Shown: positions 9,625-18,612, counted from the first letter of the stretch. The stretch: DNA of 64,000 bases from Kangiella shandongensis (GCF_020005365.1 NZ_JACNML010000001.1:124001-188000), one strand, 5' to 3'. Notes: generated by a model not told the origin, from the sequence alone. Numbers and translations are program-made.

Positions 9625-11001
9625 TTATCGGCGGCCAATTCTACGCAGTGCCGATGGAGTGAAATGCGAAGCATTAAACTCTATTTCAAAATCGTACATG
9701 TCTTCCTGGTTATCCAGACCAAGTACTAAGTAACGACCCGATGGTAAATCATAATAAGTTTCCAAGGTCGACCAAAGAGTCGGAACATCATAGTAATTAA
9801 TCGGGTATGCCATAGCGACACGCCACAACTCATCACGCTCGTCATACATCTCTTCAGCTACGATTTGGTAACTGTCTTCATCAATGTAGAACACACGCTT
9901 TTTATACTGGTGACGAGTATCTGATTTCAGGTTAGCTTCCAGAACCCAAACGCGATGCTTTTCATAGCGTACCAGATCAGAGTTAATCACACCCGGCTTT
10001 ACGATATCATCATACTCCACCTCATCTGAGTGTAGCTTATAATTATTGTAAGGGATGTACATTTCCTTCTTACCTTTAATCGTCCAGTTATAACGATCAG
10101 GCGCACCATTGAACATATCGAAATCATCAGTAGTACGAAGACCATCCGATGCTGTACCCGGTGCATCATAAGCTACATTCGGAGCTCGACGCACACGACG
10201 CTGACCCGGATTATAAGTCCAAGCCTTACGCGGCTCTTTCACCTGGTCCATGGTTTCATGGACTAACAATGCAGTGCCAGCTAATCGTGCTGGCGCTTCA
10301 ACGATTTGACGGAACAAGAACAGCACATTACCTTCCGTCAGTTTCTCCGGGGTCATTTCAGGTTCGTTGTAAATGTGATGTAGCTGATCTTTCAACTTGA
10401 CCAATACATAGTCACCGTCAGGAAGCGGTGTTGCCTGACCCACTTCACGCTCAACCGATACACCGCGATAACGAGTTAATGAGTTCCAGATAAGCTGTAA
10501 GCCATTTTCAGGGAATGGGAAAGGAACACCTATAGATGCGCCTGAGATACCATTACCGCCTTGGACCAGCTCCGCGCGAGGAGCGTTCACTTTGATCGCA
10601 TCGTAAACGTGCTGTGGAAATGAAGCCGAGCGACGTGTTTGATACACGTGCATCTTGTAGCTTTCAGGATAGGTTTTAAATAGCGCAACCTGTCCAACCG
10701 TTAAGTAATCTTCATAATCCTTATAGTTAGATGCTGTAATAGTGAATAAGACTTCATCCTCCGCAAATGGATCCGGATGGTGATCACCCGCTTCATAACC
10801 GGCTGGTACTTCCTGTATACCACCAGTCCAGGCCGGAATAGAGCCATCTTCATTACCCGCTTTCTCCGAGCCCATCGGGGTATAAACATCACCGCCAAGC
10901 TCCGCTGCTTTTTCTGCTGTTACCTTAGCAGTTGCTACACCAGAAAAGAGTACCGAAGCGACTGCACTCGCCAATAACCATTTATTCATCATCTTAGCCA
11001 T
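9625..11001 (-). CDS. DUF1329 family periplasmic/outer-membrane-associated protein
   Basis: A 458-residue exported protein with signal peptide MNKWLLASAVASVLFSGVATA. The N-terminus of the mature part is typical of DUF1329 (LGGDVYTPMGSEKAGNEDGSIPAWTGG). Family members are LolB/LolA-like beta folds thought to bind lipids or hydrophobic compounds. The gene is second in the DUF1302-DUF1329-YCF48-RND operon and begins 20 bases after DUF1302. The start could be the first ATG (11001) or either of two closely following ATGs; the upstream Shine-Dalgarno is weak. Function is inferred from the family and neighbours only. Confidence 0.9.
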   Translation of the reverse strand: MAKMMNKWLLASAVASVLFSGVATAKVTAEKAAELGGDVYTPMGSEKAGNEDGSIPAWTGGIQEVPAGYEAGDHHPDPFAEDEVLFTITASNYKDYEDYLTVGQVALFKTYPESYKMHVYQTRRSASFPQHVYDAIKVNAPRAELVQGGNGISGASIGVPFPFPENGLQLIWNSLTRYRGVSVEREVGQATPLPDGDYVLVKLKDQLHHIYNEPEMTPEKLTEGNVLFLFRQIVEAPARLAGTALLVHETMDQVKEPRKAWTYNPGQRRVRRAPNVAYDAPGTASDGLRTTDDFDMFNGAPDRYNWTIKGKKEMYIPYNNYKLHSDEVEYDDIVKPGVINSDLVRYEKHRVWVLEANLKSDTRHQYKKRVFYIDEDSYQIVAEEMYDERDELWRVAMAYPINYYDVPTLWSTLETYYDLPSGRYLVLGLDNQEDMYDFEIEFNASHFTPSALRRIGRR

Positions 11002-11021
11002 AAACTGTTAATACCCTTTTA

Positions 11022-12935
11022 TTAGAATGAGTAACTTAGTGCCAGAGAGACATAATCACGATCTGAGATTAAGTTTTTGTCTTCGGCACCCATAAATACA
11101 TTGTAAGCAAAGTCGACTTTCCAACGGCTTTGGTAGTCAAAACTTGTACCTAGAGCGATAGACTGGCGATCTTCGAGGAAGTTCGAAATCGGAGCTGGTG
11201 TATTACCCTTGACATCATGCTGGAAAACCACACGAGGCTTCATATTCCAGCCACTAAAGACATCGTTATACTCCCAACGCATGGCAACGCGATAACCCCA
11301 TGAGAAGTCGGTGGCAAAGCCATCTGTCATGCCTTCACATTCGGTCGTTACACGATTACCTGTAGCCGGGTTAGTAAAGCCACAAGGCGTGCTGCCAGGA
11401 GGAGCCAGTTCAAATAAACCTCCAACAGTACCGTTACCATTGGCGTCAACGGCACGAGCCGGGTTACCTGAACGGAAAGTACCCTCGGCTTCATAGCGCA
11501 ACTCATTTTCCTCAGGCATATTCAAGATCTGATTCATGCCCACTTCGACTAAGAAGACCGTTTGATCGGAGCCCCATACAGAACCCAACAGGTTGGTCAG
11601 TGTCATTTGTGCCTGAATAGTATCATGCAGACGGTAACCTGAAATTTCTTCACCCAGACCGACACCATTCGCCACCTGGCTGGTACCGCTTGGAATTTGG
11701 CCGATAGGTTCCAGAGTTGCAAATAGCAGCTCAACATCATCAACCTGCAGCGGCTCATCGATACGGTATGAAATTTCACCCGCAACCGAAACACCACCAT
11801 CAGTCGCCGTATTCACACTAACCCCCAGCATTTGGACGTCTTCCGGATACTCCAGGAAGCCAAATACCGTACCAGTTTGATCGGCTGCGTTAGCAGAGAT
11901 AATTGGACGACGGTTGTGGTAATTCATGTAATAGAAACCCCACTCGGTTCCCATTTCAGAAAAGTAGCCTAATTTAACACCGTATTGACCGTTATCATCG
12001 GCTGGACGTGTGTCCCTTCTGATAGCAACCGTTCCTGGCTGCCCTTCCGGGAATTGTGCAAAGCCCAAATGTACTTCGGAGCCCTTCAGGCCTAAGAAGT
12101 CACGTGTGGCAAAATAAGTACCAGGTTCATCGGTACGAACAGGCTCCCACTCAAACTGATAGAAACCTTCAAGAGTAAAGCTGCTGCCGCTATCGCTAAT
12201 CCACTCACCCGATGCCCACAGCATGCTGGATGGAATAAATGCTTCTTTCAGCTCGGCTCCTGGGTTACGCAAAGTTCTTAAATCAACGGCATTGGCTTCT
12301 GATAGACTGTGTTGAATAAAGGTACTTTCGCCCCAGCTGACCACCTGCTCACCTAAACGTACTTGCATAACGCTATAGTCACTCAGGTCCCAGGTTGCCC
12401 AGGCATACACGTCTAACATGCGTGCATCATAACCCTGTTCTTTACGGACTGTTGTTTCACCAGCAGCATAAGCTCCTGCAGGATAGGTGTCGAGGTCACG
12501 GAAACGGAGTTCTTTATCCATTAAAACGCGATCGTAGTACCACAAGCCACGGGCAAACAAACCATAATCACCGTCTTCATGGCGGATATCTAATTCGTGA
12601 GTCCCTTTGATAACTTGAGAGAAGAAGTCCCCTTTGTCAAAGTTCAGGTTGCCATCGTCTGAGTTGTTCGACCAGGCGCCATCAGGCACGGTACCTGATC
12701 CATAAAGAGAGGTAACTGGCATGCCAGTTTCCAGTTGATACAGGTTAGCTTTACCGACTAGATTGCGGTCACGCTCTTCAACACGCATGCTCCCACCGAC
12801 TGAGATGGTGGAGTCAAAGCTAAATTCAAAGCTTTCACTTTCCCAACTGACAGCGTTCGATGCAGTAGCAGCAACAGCCAAAGAGACACCCGCTGCAATC
12901 TTTGACAAGGTCATTATTGGTTTATTTCTTTTCAT
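11022..12935 (-). CDS. DUF1302 family outer-membrane beta-barrel protein
   Basis: A 637-residue protein with a signal peptide ending near TASNAVSW. The rest is rich in alternating aromatic/polar beta strands and ends in YVSLALSYSF, a C-terminal Phe signature of outer-membrane barrels. DUF1302 proteins are nearly always followed by DUF1329. A good Shine-Dalgarno (AAGGA, 6 bases from the ATG) marks the start, and the first gene of the operon is preceded by a promoter-sized gap. It probably forms the outer-membrane part of the export or uptake route served by the RND protein. The transported compound is unknown; long-chain lipids or hydrocarbons are a guess from the distribution of the family. 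Confidence 0.9.
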   Translation of the reverse strand: MKRNKPIMTLSKIAAGVSLAVAATASNAVSWESESFEFSFDSTISVGGSMRVEERDRNLVGKANLYQLETGMPVTSLYGSGTVPDGAWSNNSDDGNLNFDKGDFFSQVIKGTHELDIRHEDGDYGLFARGLWYYDRVLMDKELRFRDLDTYPAGAYAAGETTVRKEQGYDARMLDVYAWATWDLSDYSVMQVRLGEQVVSWGESTFIQHSLSEANAVDLRTLRNPGAELKEAFIPSSMLWASGEWISDSGSSFTLEGFYQFEWEPVRTDEPGTYFATRDFLGLKGSEVHLGFAQFPEGQPGTVAIRRDTRPADDNGQYGVKLGYFSEMGTEWGFYYMNYHNRRPIISANAADQTGTVFGFLEYPEDVQMLGVSVNTATDGGVSVAGEISYRIDEPLQVDDVELLFATLEPIGQIPSGTSQVANGVGLGEEISGYRLHDTIQAQMTLTNLLGSVWGSDQTVFLVEVGMNQILNMPEENELRYEAEGTFRSGNPARAVDANGNGTVGGLFELAPPGSTPCGFTNPATGNRVTTECEGMTDGFATDFSWGYRVAMRWEYNDVFSGWNMKPRVVFQHDVKGNTPAPISNFLEDRQSIALGTSFDYQSRWKVDFAYNVFMGAEDKNLISDRDYVSLALSYSF

Positions 12936-13243
12936 ACAATTCCTTCCCCCATCGACAGGAATTAGCTGTTTATTACATTATTCCGGAAGCGGCTTTTCCA
13001 AGACGTCATACCACTTGCTAAACTGCATACTATCAATAATGTCCACTTTTTAGCAAGAAATATAACGGAGAGACGGATTTAGATGGCTAAATGCAACTTT
13101 TTGCGGAAAATCAAAGCAATATATGCCCTCTCTACAACTCTGTTAGCCGCTAAGGGAGATGCAATACCCAGATACAAAAAACCAGCCAAGCCTGATAGGT
13201 AAACTTAGCTGGTTGCTCACGATAACCTGATGAAGGTCAGAAA
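12936..13243. other. Intergenic region: DUF1302 operon promoter and the terminator of the YtrA operon
   Basis: This 308-base gap holds the minus-strand leader of the DUF1302 operon at its left and a terminator at 13175-13214. Near 13018-13055, GCTAAA and TTTAGC form an inverted repeat about 25 bases apart, around a promoter-like stretch (TGGACA ... TAGTAT on the minus strand). This could be an operator. No convincing gene was seen. Confidence 0.4.
13175..13214 (-). terminator. Terminator of the GntR-ABC operon
   Basis: On the minus strand an 11-base stem (AACCAGCTAAG / CTTGGCTGGTT, one mismatch) is followed by a T-run. It lies about 30 bases past the stop of the 63-residue gene. Confidence 0.75.
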
Positions 13244-13435
13244 CTAATCAACCTGACTCACAAAAAGGTTTTTTACGCCATGATGAATAGTTTGCACCGT
13301 TTCCAGAGTATTCAGTAAGCCGACTTCTGGCTGTACTCGATCCAGCTTCGCCGCGATGGTATAACCAATAGCCGCCAGAGCAATGTATAAACAGATTCGG
13401 CTAATCCGTTTACTCGATTTCCTGTTGTAGGTCAT
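13244..13435 (-). CDS. Small single-pass membrane protein, last gene of the YtrA/ABC operon
   Basis: 63 residues: a basic N-terminus (MTYNRKSSKRISR), one hydrophobic helix (ICLYIALAAIGYTIAA), then an amphipathic tail. A perfect AGGAGG lies 7 bases before the ATG, which strongly supports translation. The gene is 35 bases downstream of the ABC permease and upstream of a terminator, so it is the fourth gene of that operon. By its N-in/one-helix form it may be an accessory subunit of the transporter. The family was not recognised. Confidence 0.7.
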   Translation of the reverse strand: MTYNRKSSKRISRICLYIALAAIGYTIAAKLDRVQPEVGLLNTLETVQTIHHGVKNLFVSQVD

Positions 13436-13470
13436 AAGTGCCTCCTTAAATTTACGTTAACTGCACTCAA

Positions 13471-14433
13471 TTAAAATGCTTCATCTCTAAAGCGACGGAT
13501 ATAAATAGCGGCACCAATCATGATGACACCCAGTACGATACCCACCCAGAACCCGGTATCACTCAGCTGACCACCAAAACTCATGAACTCTAATTCGTCA
13601 GCTATGAACGATAGATCATCATCGACCTCTGCCCGCTTTTGTGAGAATTCTCTTGCCAGAGCGTTAAATGGGGCCATCAGCGCCTGCACCACACCAAATA
13701 ATTTTTCACCAAGGAAGCTTAAGACGTGGCCCGTTTTAAAGATCATCCCTTCAGCGATAATAACCAATACTGGCGGTACCGTTGCAACCAAAAATGGCAC
13801 CTTCTTGGTCCAGCTGGACACCAGCAACAAATAGCCGATAAATGGTATCGCCCATAACATCGCCATATAGATGGCAGCCAACTGGTATAGCGACACCTTA
13901 ATGAAACCCGAGTTCGCCCATAGCGTTGACCAGGCGTTAACGTCAGATACCCAGGCAAAAATTGTTGCAATAATTAACATGACAAAGTTTGTCGCGATAA
14001 TCACCAGCCAGTATATAAAGGGCGCGATAACTGCCACTGCAACAACTTTGGATAAGACGGTCTGGGTATCAGAAATTGGCATCGACTTCCAGAACAGAAT
14101 ACTCTTATCCTTACGATCGTCGTAAAGTGAACCCAGACAATAAAAGAAGCCGACGATGCCAAGCACTATATAATAGCTATATATCGCTGAGTAGAGCGCA
14201 CTCTGGGTAGCAAATGCCTTAATATCATTATCCACCGTGACATCGTACAGTTTGAACAAGCTGCTCAAATCGTGCGAACCATAATTAACGGTTTCAATAT
14301 TGCCGTTCGATACAATAATCAAACCAAGTATGGCAGTAAATAATGATATGCCCGTAATAACCAGAGGAACCCAGTAGAACCCCGTTTTGTTTTCCCAAAA
14401 CTCACGTTTCAGCAATGTTCCAAATGTATTCAT
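13471..14433 (-). CDS. ABC-2 type transporter permease
   Basis: A 320-residue inner-membrane protein starting MNTFGTLLKREFWENK, the usual ABC-2 opening. It has about six hydrophobic segments, including a last helix VGIVLGVIMIGAAIYI and a short basic tail. It overlaps the upstream ATPase gene by 4 bases (ATGA), so the two are translationally coupled. Regulators of the YtrA type usually control exporters of lantibiotic-like peptides or cell-wall-active compounds. The substrate here is unknown. Confidence 0.9.
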   Translation of the reverse strand: MNTFGTLLKREFWENKTGFYWVPLVITGISLFTAILGLIIVSNGNIETVNYGSHDLSSLFKLYDVTVDNDIKAFATQSALYSAIYSYYIVLGIVGFFYCLGSLYDDRKDKSILFWKSMPISDTQTVLSKVVAVAVIAPFIYWLVIIATNFVMLIIATIFAWVSDVNAWSTLWANSGFIKVSLYQLAAIYMAMLWAIPFIGYLLLVSSWTKKVPFLVATVPPVLVIIAEGMIFKTGHVLSFLGEKLFGVVQALMAPFNALAREFSQKRAEVDDDLSFIADELEFMSFGGQLSDTGFWVGIVLGVIMIGAAIYIRRFRDEAF

Positions 14434-15287
14434 GCTACCTCCCCTTTCATCTTCGCCACGAACAGGTCGGCAACGCTTGGCTTTCTTACCTTACCCATTT
14501 CTTCCAACTGTGCTCGCTCAACACCATTGAATAAGCAGACCTTCTGTCCAAATACGTCACGAACATTCATCGGTTTAAGTGCCAATGCTGCTTCTTCAAA
14601 CTCTTTCTCAACCATCACTTCGAAGTAAGACTGAGCAACTTCTTCCATGCTGTCATCAAGCACAATGCGACCATCCTGAATAAATACCAGATCGCTTAAA
14701 ATATGCTCGATCTCTTCTACCTGATGCGTCGTGATAAGAATGGTTCGCTCACCGTCAAAGTAATCGTTCAGCAACGTTTCATAAAAGGATTTACGATAGA
14801 GAATGTCCAAGCCAAGGGTCGGTTCGTCGAGAATCAGTAAGTCTGCATCAATCGCCATAATCAAAGCCAGGTGCAATTGAGCGACCATGCCTTTGGACAA
14901 TGACTTCACTTTACTCTCACGTTTAATCTTGGTTTCAGATAAATACTTCTCACAAAGCTCACGATTAAACTTAGGGTGGACTCCCTCCACAAATTCAATC
15001 GCCTGCTCCACTTTGATCCAGCGCGGCAATACCGCTACATCCGCCACAAAACATACTCGTTTCATCAACTCATCGCGCTGCGTATGTGGATCCAGCCCTA
15101 ATACCTTCAGATCGCCGGAATAGTTGGTCAAACCAAGTAGCGCTTTTAACAACGTCGTCTTACCGGCCCCATTAGGACCAATCAGTCCCAAGATACTACC
15201 TTTTTTCACATCAAAGCTAACATCATTAAGCGCCTGAAAGTCGCCGTAAAACTTGTTGAGCTGTTTTGCTGAAATGACATTAGCCAT
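14430..15287 (-). CDS. ABC transporter ATP-binding subunit
   Basis: A 285-residue ATPase with Walker A GPNGAGKTT (about residue 37), signature LSKGMVAQ, Walker B LLILDEPTLGLD and the H-loop TTHQVEE. I chose the ATG at 15287 (MANVISAKQLNKFYGDF) because AAGGAGGA lies 8 bases upstream. An in-frame ATG at 15308 would add seven basic residues without a Shine-Dalgarno. The gene overlaps the stop of the GntR gene by 8 bases. It pairs with the ABC-2 permease downstream, most like the YtrB/NatA group. Confidence 0.93.
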   Translation of the reverse strand: MANVISAKQLNKFYGDFQALNDVSFDVKKGSILGLIGPNGAGKTTLLKALLGLTNYSGDLKVLGLDPHTQRDELMKRVCFVADVAVLPRWIKVEQAIEFVEGVHPKFNRELCEKYLSETKIKRESKVKSLSKGMVAQLHLALIMAIDADLLILDEPTLGLDILYRKSFYETLLNDYFDGERTILITTHQVEEIEHILSDLVFIQDGRIVLDDSMEEVAQSYFEVMVEKEFEEAALALKPMNVRDVFGQKVCLFNGVERAQLEEMGKVRKPSVADLFVAKMKGEVA

Positions 15288-15654
15288 GATCCGATTCCTC
15301 CTTATCAAAGGCTTCCATGAATTGTTCTTTTGTTATGTTGAGCCTTTTCAATTTTCTTATCAGTGCAGGCAACTCTGTCGTTAAGAACATTTCTCTCTCC
15401 TGCTGCAATAACTTATCTTTTGCACCTTCCACCACAAACATACCCAGTCCTCGTTTTTTCTCTGCCAACTGATCATCCACTAACAACTGGTAAGCTTTCG
15501 ATACGGTTATCGGGTTTAACTGATACTCAGCTGATACCGTTCTGACCGATGGTAAAGCCTCCCCTTCTGCTAAATTGCCTTCCAGAATCATGTTCTGGAC
15601 ACGATCCCTAAGCTGGAGATAAATTGGCTGTGAGTCATCCCACTGTATTTGCAT
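15280..15654 (-). CDS. YtrA-type GntR family repressor
   Basis: A short GntR protein (124 residues from MQIQWDDSQPIYLQLRDR). It has a winged helix-turn-helix (LPSVRTVSAEYQLNPITVSKAY region, about 32-55) and only a small two-helix C-terminal part, as in the YtrA subfamily. An ATG at 15693 would add 13 residues, but the family N-terminus fits the ATG at 15654. It leads the operon of ABC ATPase, permease and small membrane protein, and YtrA members repress their own operon. An inverted repeat at 15753-15776 is the likely operator. Confidence 0.88.
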   Translation of the reverse strand: MQIQWDDSQPIYLQLRDRVQNMILEGNLAEGEALPSVRTVSAEYQLNPITVSKAYQLLVDDQLAEKKRGLGMFVVEGAKDKLLQQEREMFLTTELPALIRKLKRLNITKEQFMEAFDKEESDHG

Positions 15655-15752
15655 ACTCTTAGTACCTTTGTAAGCCACTGACTTATAAGTCATTCTGTAG
15701 GCTAGTTTCGATTCAATATGACTGGTTTCACCATCACTGCCATACCGATTAT

Positions 15753-15776
15753 GGTGTTATACTTACATACAACACC
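15753..15776 (-). promoter_or_regulatory. Probable YtrA/GntR operator
   Basis: GGTGTT and AACACC form a perfect inverted repeat separated by 12 bases of AT-rich sequence. The site lies about 100 bases upstream of the GntR start. Known YtrA sites have a GTGTA-N3-TACAC-like shape, and this one is similar with wider spacing. Confidence 0.5.
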
Positions 15777-15890
15777 TAATCAGTAAAGCACTTTTTTGTA
15801 TTATTTTTATGCAGAAAGCAAAAAGAGATGCAGATTAATCTCAACCCGAGTACACTGTGCGCCAAAGTTTAAGACTTTCTAATATAACCC

Positions 15891-16835
15891 ATGGCCCTGG
15901 ATAGCAATAAAAAGTTTGAGCTTGTTGCTAACTCTTTACTGATCTTATTATCCATTTTATGTATTGCCGGTTTGCTTAAAGCAAGCTATGCGTTGGCGCT
16001 TGGGCTGATCTGGGGGTGGTTTTTTGCCGGAAGCCATTCTTTGCCGCTTGGCTCCTGGGCAGGACTACTATTAAAAGTCGCCATTGTCTTACTTGGCTTC
16101 ACCCTACCTTTCGATGAACTGGTGTCTAACGCCGGCGGAAACTTCTGGCTCACGGTTCTGGTTATCGGTGGAGCAATTGTGCTGGGCCTGCTTCTGGGTA
16201 AGCTGCTGAAAACCGATAATAAACAGAACTGGCTGATCAGCTCCGGTACAGCCATATGCGGCGGCAGTGCTATTGCAGCAGTTGGCTCATCCATCAAAGC
16301 CAACCAGCAGCAAATGGTGATATCGCTGGCAATCGTGTTTTTACTCAACGCCGTAGCCCTGTTTACCTACCCTGCAATAGGGCACTGGCTCGAACTGGGG
16401 CAAAAACAGTTCGGCGTCTGGGCAGCGTTAGGCATCCACGATACCAGCAGCGTGGTCGGTGCCGCCGCCGACTATGGCAAGCAGGCATTAGAAGTTGCGA
16501 CAACGACCAAACTGGCTCGAGCTCTGTGGATTATCCCAGTGGCGCTTATTGCCTCCATTGTGGCTCATTCAGGAAAGTGGCGACTGAATATCCCGCTTTT
16601 TATCATTTTCTTCTTATTAGCCAGTAGCCTTGGAAGTTGGCTTGATATGTCGCCATTGACCAACTATATTCAGCCAGCAGCCAAAAACCTGTTTGCCATG
16701 AGTTTGTTATGGATGGGCACCAGCTTAAATAAACAGGCCATAAAAGCCATCCCCTTCAAAGCAATGTTACTAGGAATCATTTTGTGGTTGATACTATCCA
16801 TTGGCACATTGCTAGTGGTACTGTATTGGCTCTAA
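15891..16835 (+). CDS. YeiH family (UPF0324) putative sulfate/anion permease
   Basis: A 314-residue inner-membrane protein with about ten hydrophobic helices. Two family signatures are clear: SSGTAICGGSAIAAVGS near residues 118-134 and HDTSSVVGAAADYG near 182-195. The family is annotated as putative sulfate exporters; in enterobacteria YeiH is often next to a LysR regulator, which is absent here. No clear Shine-Dalgarno precedes the ATG. nudC follows 27 bases downstream on the same strand, so the two may be co-transcribed. The transported ion is uncertain. Confidence 0.88.
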   Translation: MALDSNKKFELVANSLLILLSILCIAGLLKASYALALGLIWGWFFAGSHSLPLGSWAGLLLKVAIVLLGFTLPFDELVSNAGGNFWLTVLVIGGAIVLGLLLGKLLKTDNKQNWLISSGTAICGGSAIAAVGSSIKANQQQMVISLAIVFLLNAVALFTYPAIGHWLELGQKQFGVWAALGIHDTSSVVGAAADYGKQALEVATTTKLARALWIIPVALIASIVAHSGKWRLNIPLFIIFFLLASSLGSWLDMSPLTNYIQPAAKNLFAMSLLWMGTSLNKQAIKAIPFKAMLLGIILWLILSIGTLLVVLYWL

Positions 16836-16862
16836 AAAATACAAAAGGTATGTAAGCTCGTT

Positions 16863-17786
16863 ATGTTTACCTTCCAAACCAATCCATTAAACCGCCACGG
16901 CCATAACCGACACACCTCACAATTTATTCGACGGTGCTTACAACAGGCGAATACACGCTTTTTACCCGTGATTCGCCAGTCTATCCTCAGCATTGAAGAC
17001 GCAGACGGAAAAATGCAGCCTTTATTGTTAAAACAAGGAGAGCTGGAATCCGTTATTTCAAATATCGAAACAAAGCATTTGATTTACCTGGGCGAGATGG
17101 AGCAGCAACACTATTTTACCTTTCGTTTAAAATCGAAAGCACTGGTGGAAGGTTTTGCAGCGGTCGCCCGACATAACAATGTAGTCCTGACCGATCTGCG
17201 CCAATTATTTAAACACCTTTCACCTAATCAGGCACATCTGTGCAATGTAGCAGTGGCTTTGGAGCACTGGCATAACACCCATCAGTACTGCGGTGTCTGC
17301 GGCCATGCCACTTATGCCACCCAGTCCGGCTTTGTTCGTACCTGCTCCAATCCGCAATGTGAAACAGAGCATTTTCCACGAACTGACAGCGCAGTTATTT
17401 GCGCCATCACCCACCAGGATAGACTGTTGCTGGGACGTCAGAAGAATTGGCCGGAACACCTGTATTCAGTTATTGCCGGCTTTGTTGAGCCAGGTGAAAC
17501 CCTGGAACAAGCTGTTGCTCGTGAAGCCTATGAAGAGACGGGCTTACCTCTCAGCAACATCCAGTATTACCAATCCCAGCCATGGCCGTTCCCTCAATCG
17601 TTAATGGTGGGATTTACCGCGGAAGCAAACCATGACACAGTTAAGCTGCTGGATAAAGAACTGGAGCATGCACGATGGTTTACCAGAGAAGAAGTAAGAC
17701 GAGAGAGTGAAAACGGTAAGCTCGTGCTACCTTTTAAATATTCCATTTCACGTACCTTAGTTAATCAATGGCTGAATACCGACTAA
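16863..17786 (+). CDS. nudC: NAD(H) diphosphatase / NAD-cap RNA decapping Nudix hydrolase
   Basis: A 307-residue protein. It has a Zn ribbon (CGVCGHA ... CSNPQC, about 142-168), then the Nudix box GFVEPGETLEQAVAREAYEE (about 205-228), then the NudC-specific SQPWPFPQSLM array about 15 residues later. NudC hydrolyses NAD+/NADH to NMN(H) and AMP and removes NAD caps from RNA. All key Nudix acidic residues are present. It lies 27 bases after the permease gene in the same direction; there is no obvious functional link. Confidence 0.95.
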   Translation: MFTFQTNPLNRHGHNRHTSQFIRRCLQQANTRFLPVIRQSILSIEDADGKMQPLLLKQGELESVISNIETKHLIYLGEMEQQHYFTFRLKSKALVEGFAAVARHNNVVLTDLRQLFKHLSPNQAHLCNVAVALEHWHNTHQYCGVCGHATYATQSGFVRTCSNPQCETEHFPRTDSAVICAITHQDRLLLGRQKNWPEHLYSVIAGFVEPGETLEQAVAREAYEETGLPLSNIQYYQSQPWPFPQSLMVGFTAEANHDTVKLLDKELEHARWFTREEVRRESENGKLVLPFKYSISRTLVNQWLNTD

Positions 17787-17944
17787 TTATATCCAAACCG
17801 GGTGTGAATCGGTGATATCACTTGAAAAATGCACCAATTTAACGTATCACTAAAGACAATATAGTATAAAAAGAACGATACACTTCTAAAAATATAGCTG
17901 GAAAGGAAACGCGCTCTTAGCAGAGTAACGATCGAAATAGGCAT

Positions 17945-17968
17945 AAAGCGACCCCAAGCAGGCGCTTT
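17945..17968 (+). promoter_or_regulatory. Hairpin next to the ribosome binding site of the first unknown paralogue
   Basis: AAAGCG and CGCTTT pair around a 12-base loop. The 3' arm ends two bases before AAAGGAG, the Shine-Dalgarno of the gene at 17981. It could modulate translation initiation or be incidental. Confidence 0.3.
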
Positions 17969-17980
17969 GAAAGGAGAATT

Positions 17981-18358
17981 ATGTCGACAGTTACAATTTT
18001 AGCAGGCGACTTTCCACGAGGGACGGGTCATTTCACTTTCCGCAACTTCACATTGCCCGGTGATGAAGAACATTACCTTTGCGAGACTGTGTGTATCACA
18101 CAAGTTGAGTTTCTTAACGAAGCCACTCCGAAAATGGCTCTCTTACTCAATAAAGATCCCGAGTTAACCGAAGAAATCCACTTGGAGCTGGAAGAAAAAA
18201 TTCGTATTGCCGACGAAGATGATGTATTTTTTATGGTCAGATTAGCCGATCAAAGACGATTTATCGCGGAAACGGATCAAGCGACTTACGACAAAATAAA
18301 GAATAGCCTGGAAGAGTTATCTCTAACCCCGGCCTCTTATCTCGGTAATCGTGCGTAA
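17981..18358 (+). CDS. Conserved-looking protein of unknown function, tandem paralogue A
   Basis: 125 residues, cytoplasmic, acidic. It opens MSTVTILAGDFPRGTGHF, followed by the block FRNFTLPGDEEHYLCETV. A second conserved block, FFMVRLADQRRFIAETD, is near residues 86-102. AAAGGAG lies a few bases before the ATG. The gene 254 bases downstream encodes a protein with the same N-terminal block and same layout, so this is a tandem duplication. I do not recognise the family. The DGRRF/DQRRF block with alternating hydrophobics suggests a beta-strand of a small sensing or scaffold domain. There is no membrane segment or catalytic motif. Confidence 0.8.
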   Translation: MSTVTILAGDFPRGTGHFTFRNFTLPGDEEHYLCETVCITQVEFLNEATPKMALLLNKDPELTEEIHLELEEKIRIADEDDVFFMVRLADQRRFIAETDQATYDKIKNSLEELSLTPASYLGNRA

Positions 18359-18538
18359 CGGGCAGGATCAGAAACTTCAGAGGTCCACGAGCATTGGCAC
18401 CGATGCTAAAATCTATTTCAGCTCAACAAGTTAGCTGAACAAACAAGTCAAATTTGCAAAAAACAACAACTCTGTCCCAACTCTTCGTTTAAGAGTGTCA
18501 AAAAAATTGACGGTCTCCTGACGATCCCTAATACTGTA

Positions 18539-18561
18539 AACATGGTTCTAAAATACATCTT
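18539..18561 (+). promoter_or_regulatory. NsrR-type site upstream of paralogue B
   Basis: An 11-1-11 arrangement: left half AACATGGTTCT (7 of 11 to AAGATGYATTT) and right half AAATACATCTT, a perfect match to the reverse half. It lies about 50 bases upstream of the ATG at 18613. It overlaps a perfect 8-base inverted repeat, ATGGTTCT / AGAACCAT (18542-18549 and 18569-18576). Confidence 0.4.
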
Positions 18562-18612
18562 ATATCGAAGAACCATAATACCAAAAACTGGGGAATCAAT
18601 GAGGTAAGATAT

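Noticed and set aside
13083-13202. 39-codon plus-strand frame (MAKCNFLRKIKAIYAL...)
   Set aside because: It runs into the terminator of the opposite operon and has only a distant GGAGA. Probably chance.
18410-18442. Inverted repeat TTCAGCT ... AGCTGAA between the tandem unknown genes
   Set aside because: The stem is short, lacks a T-run and has no clear role, so I did not call it a terminator.
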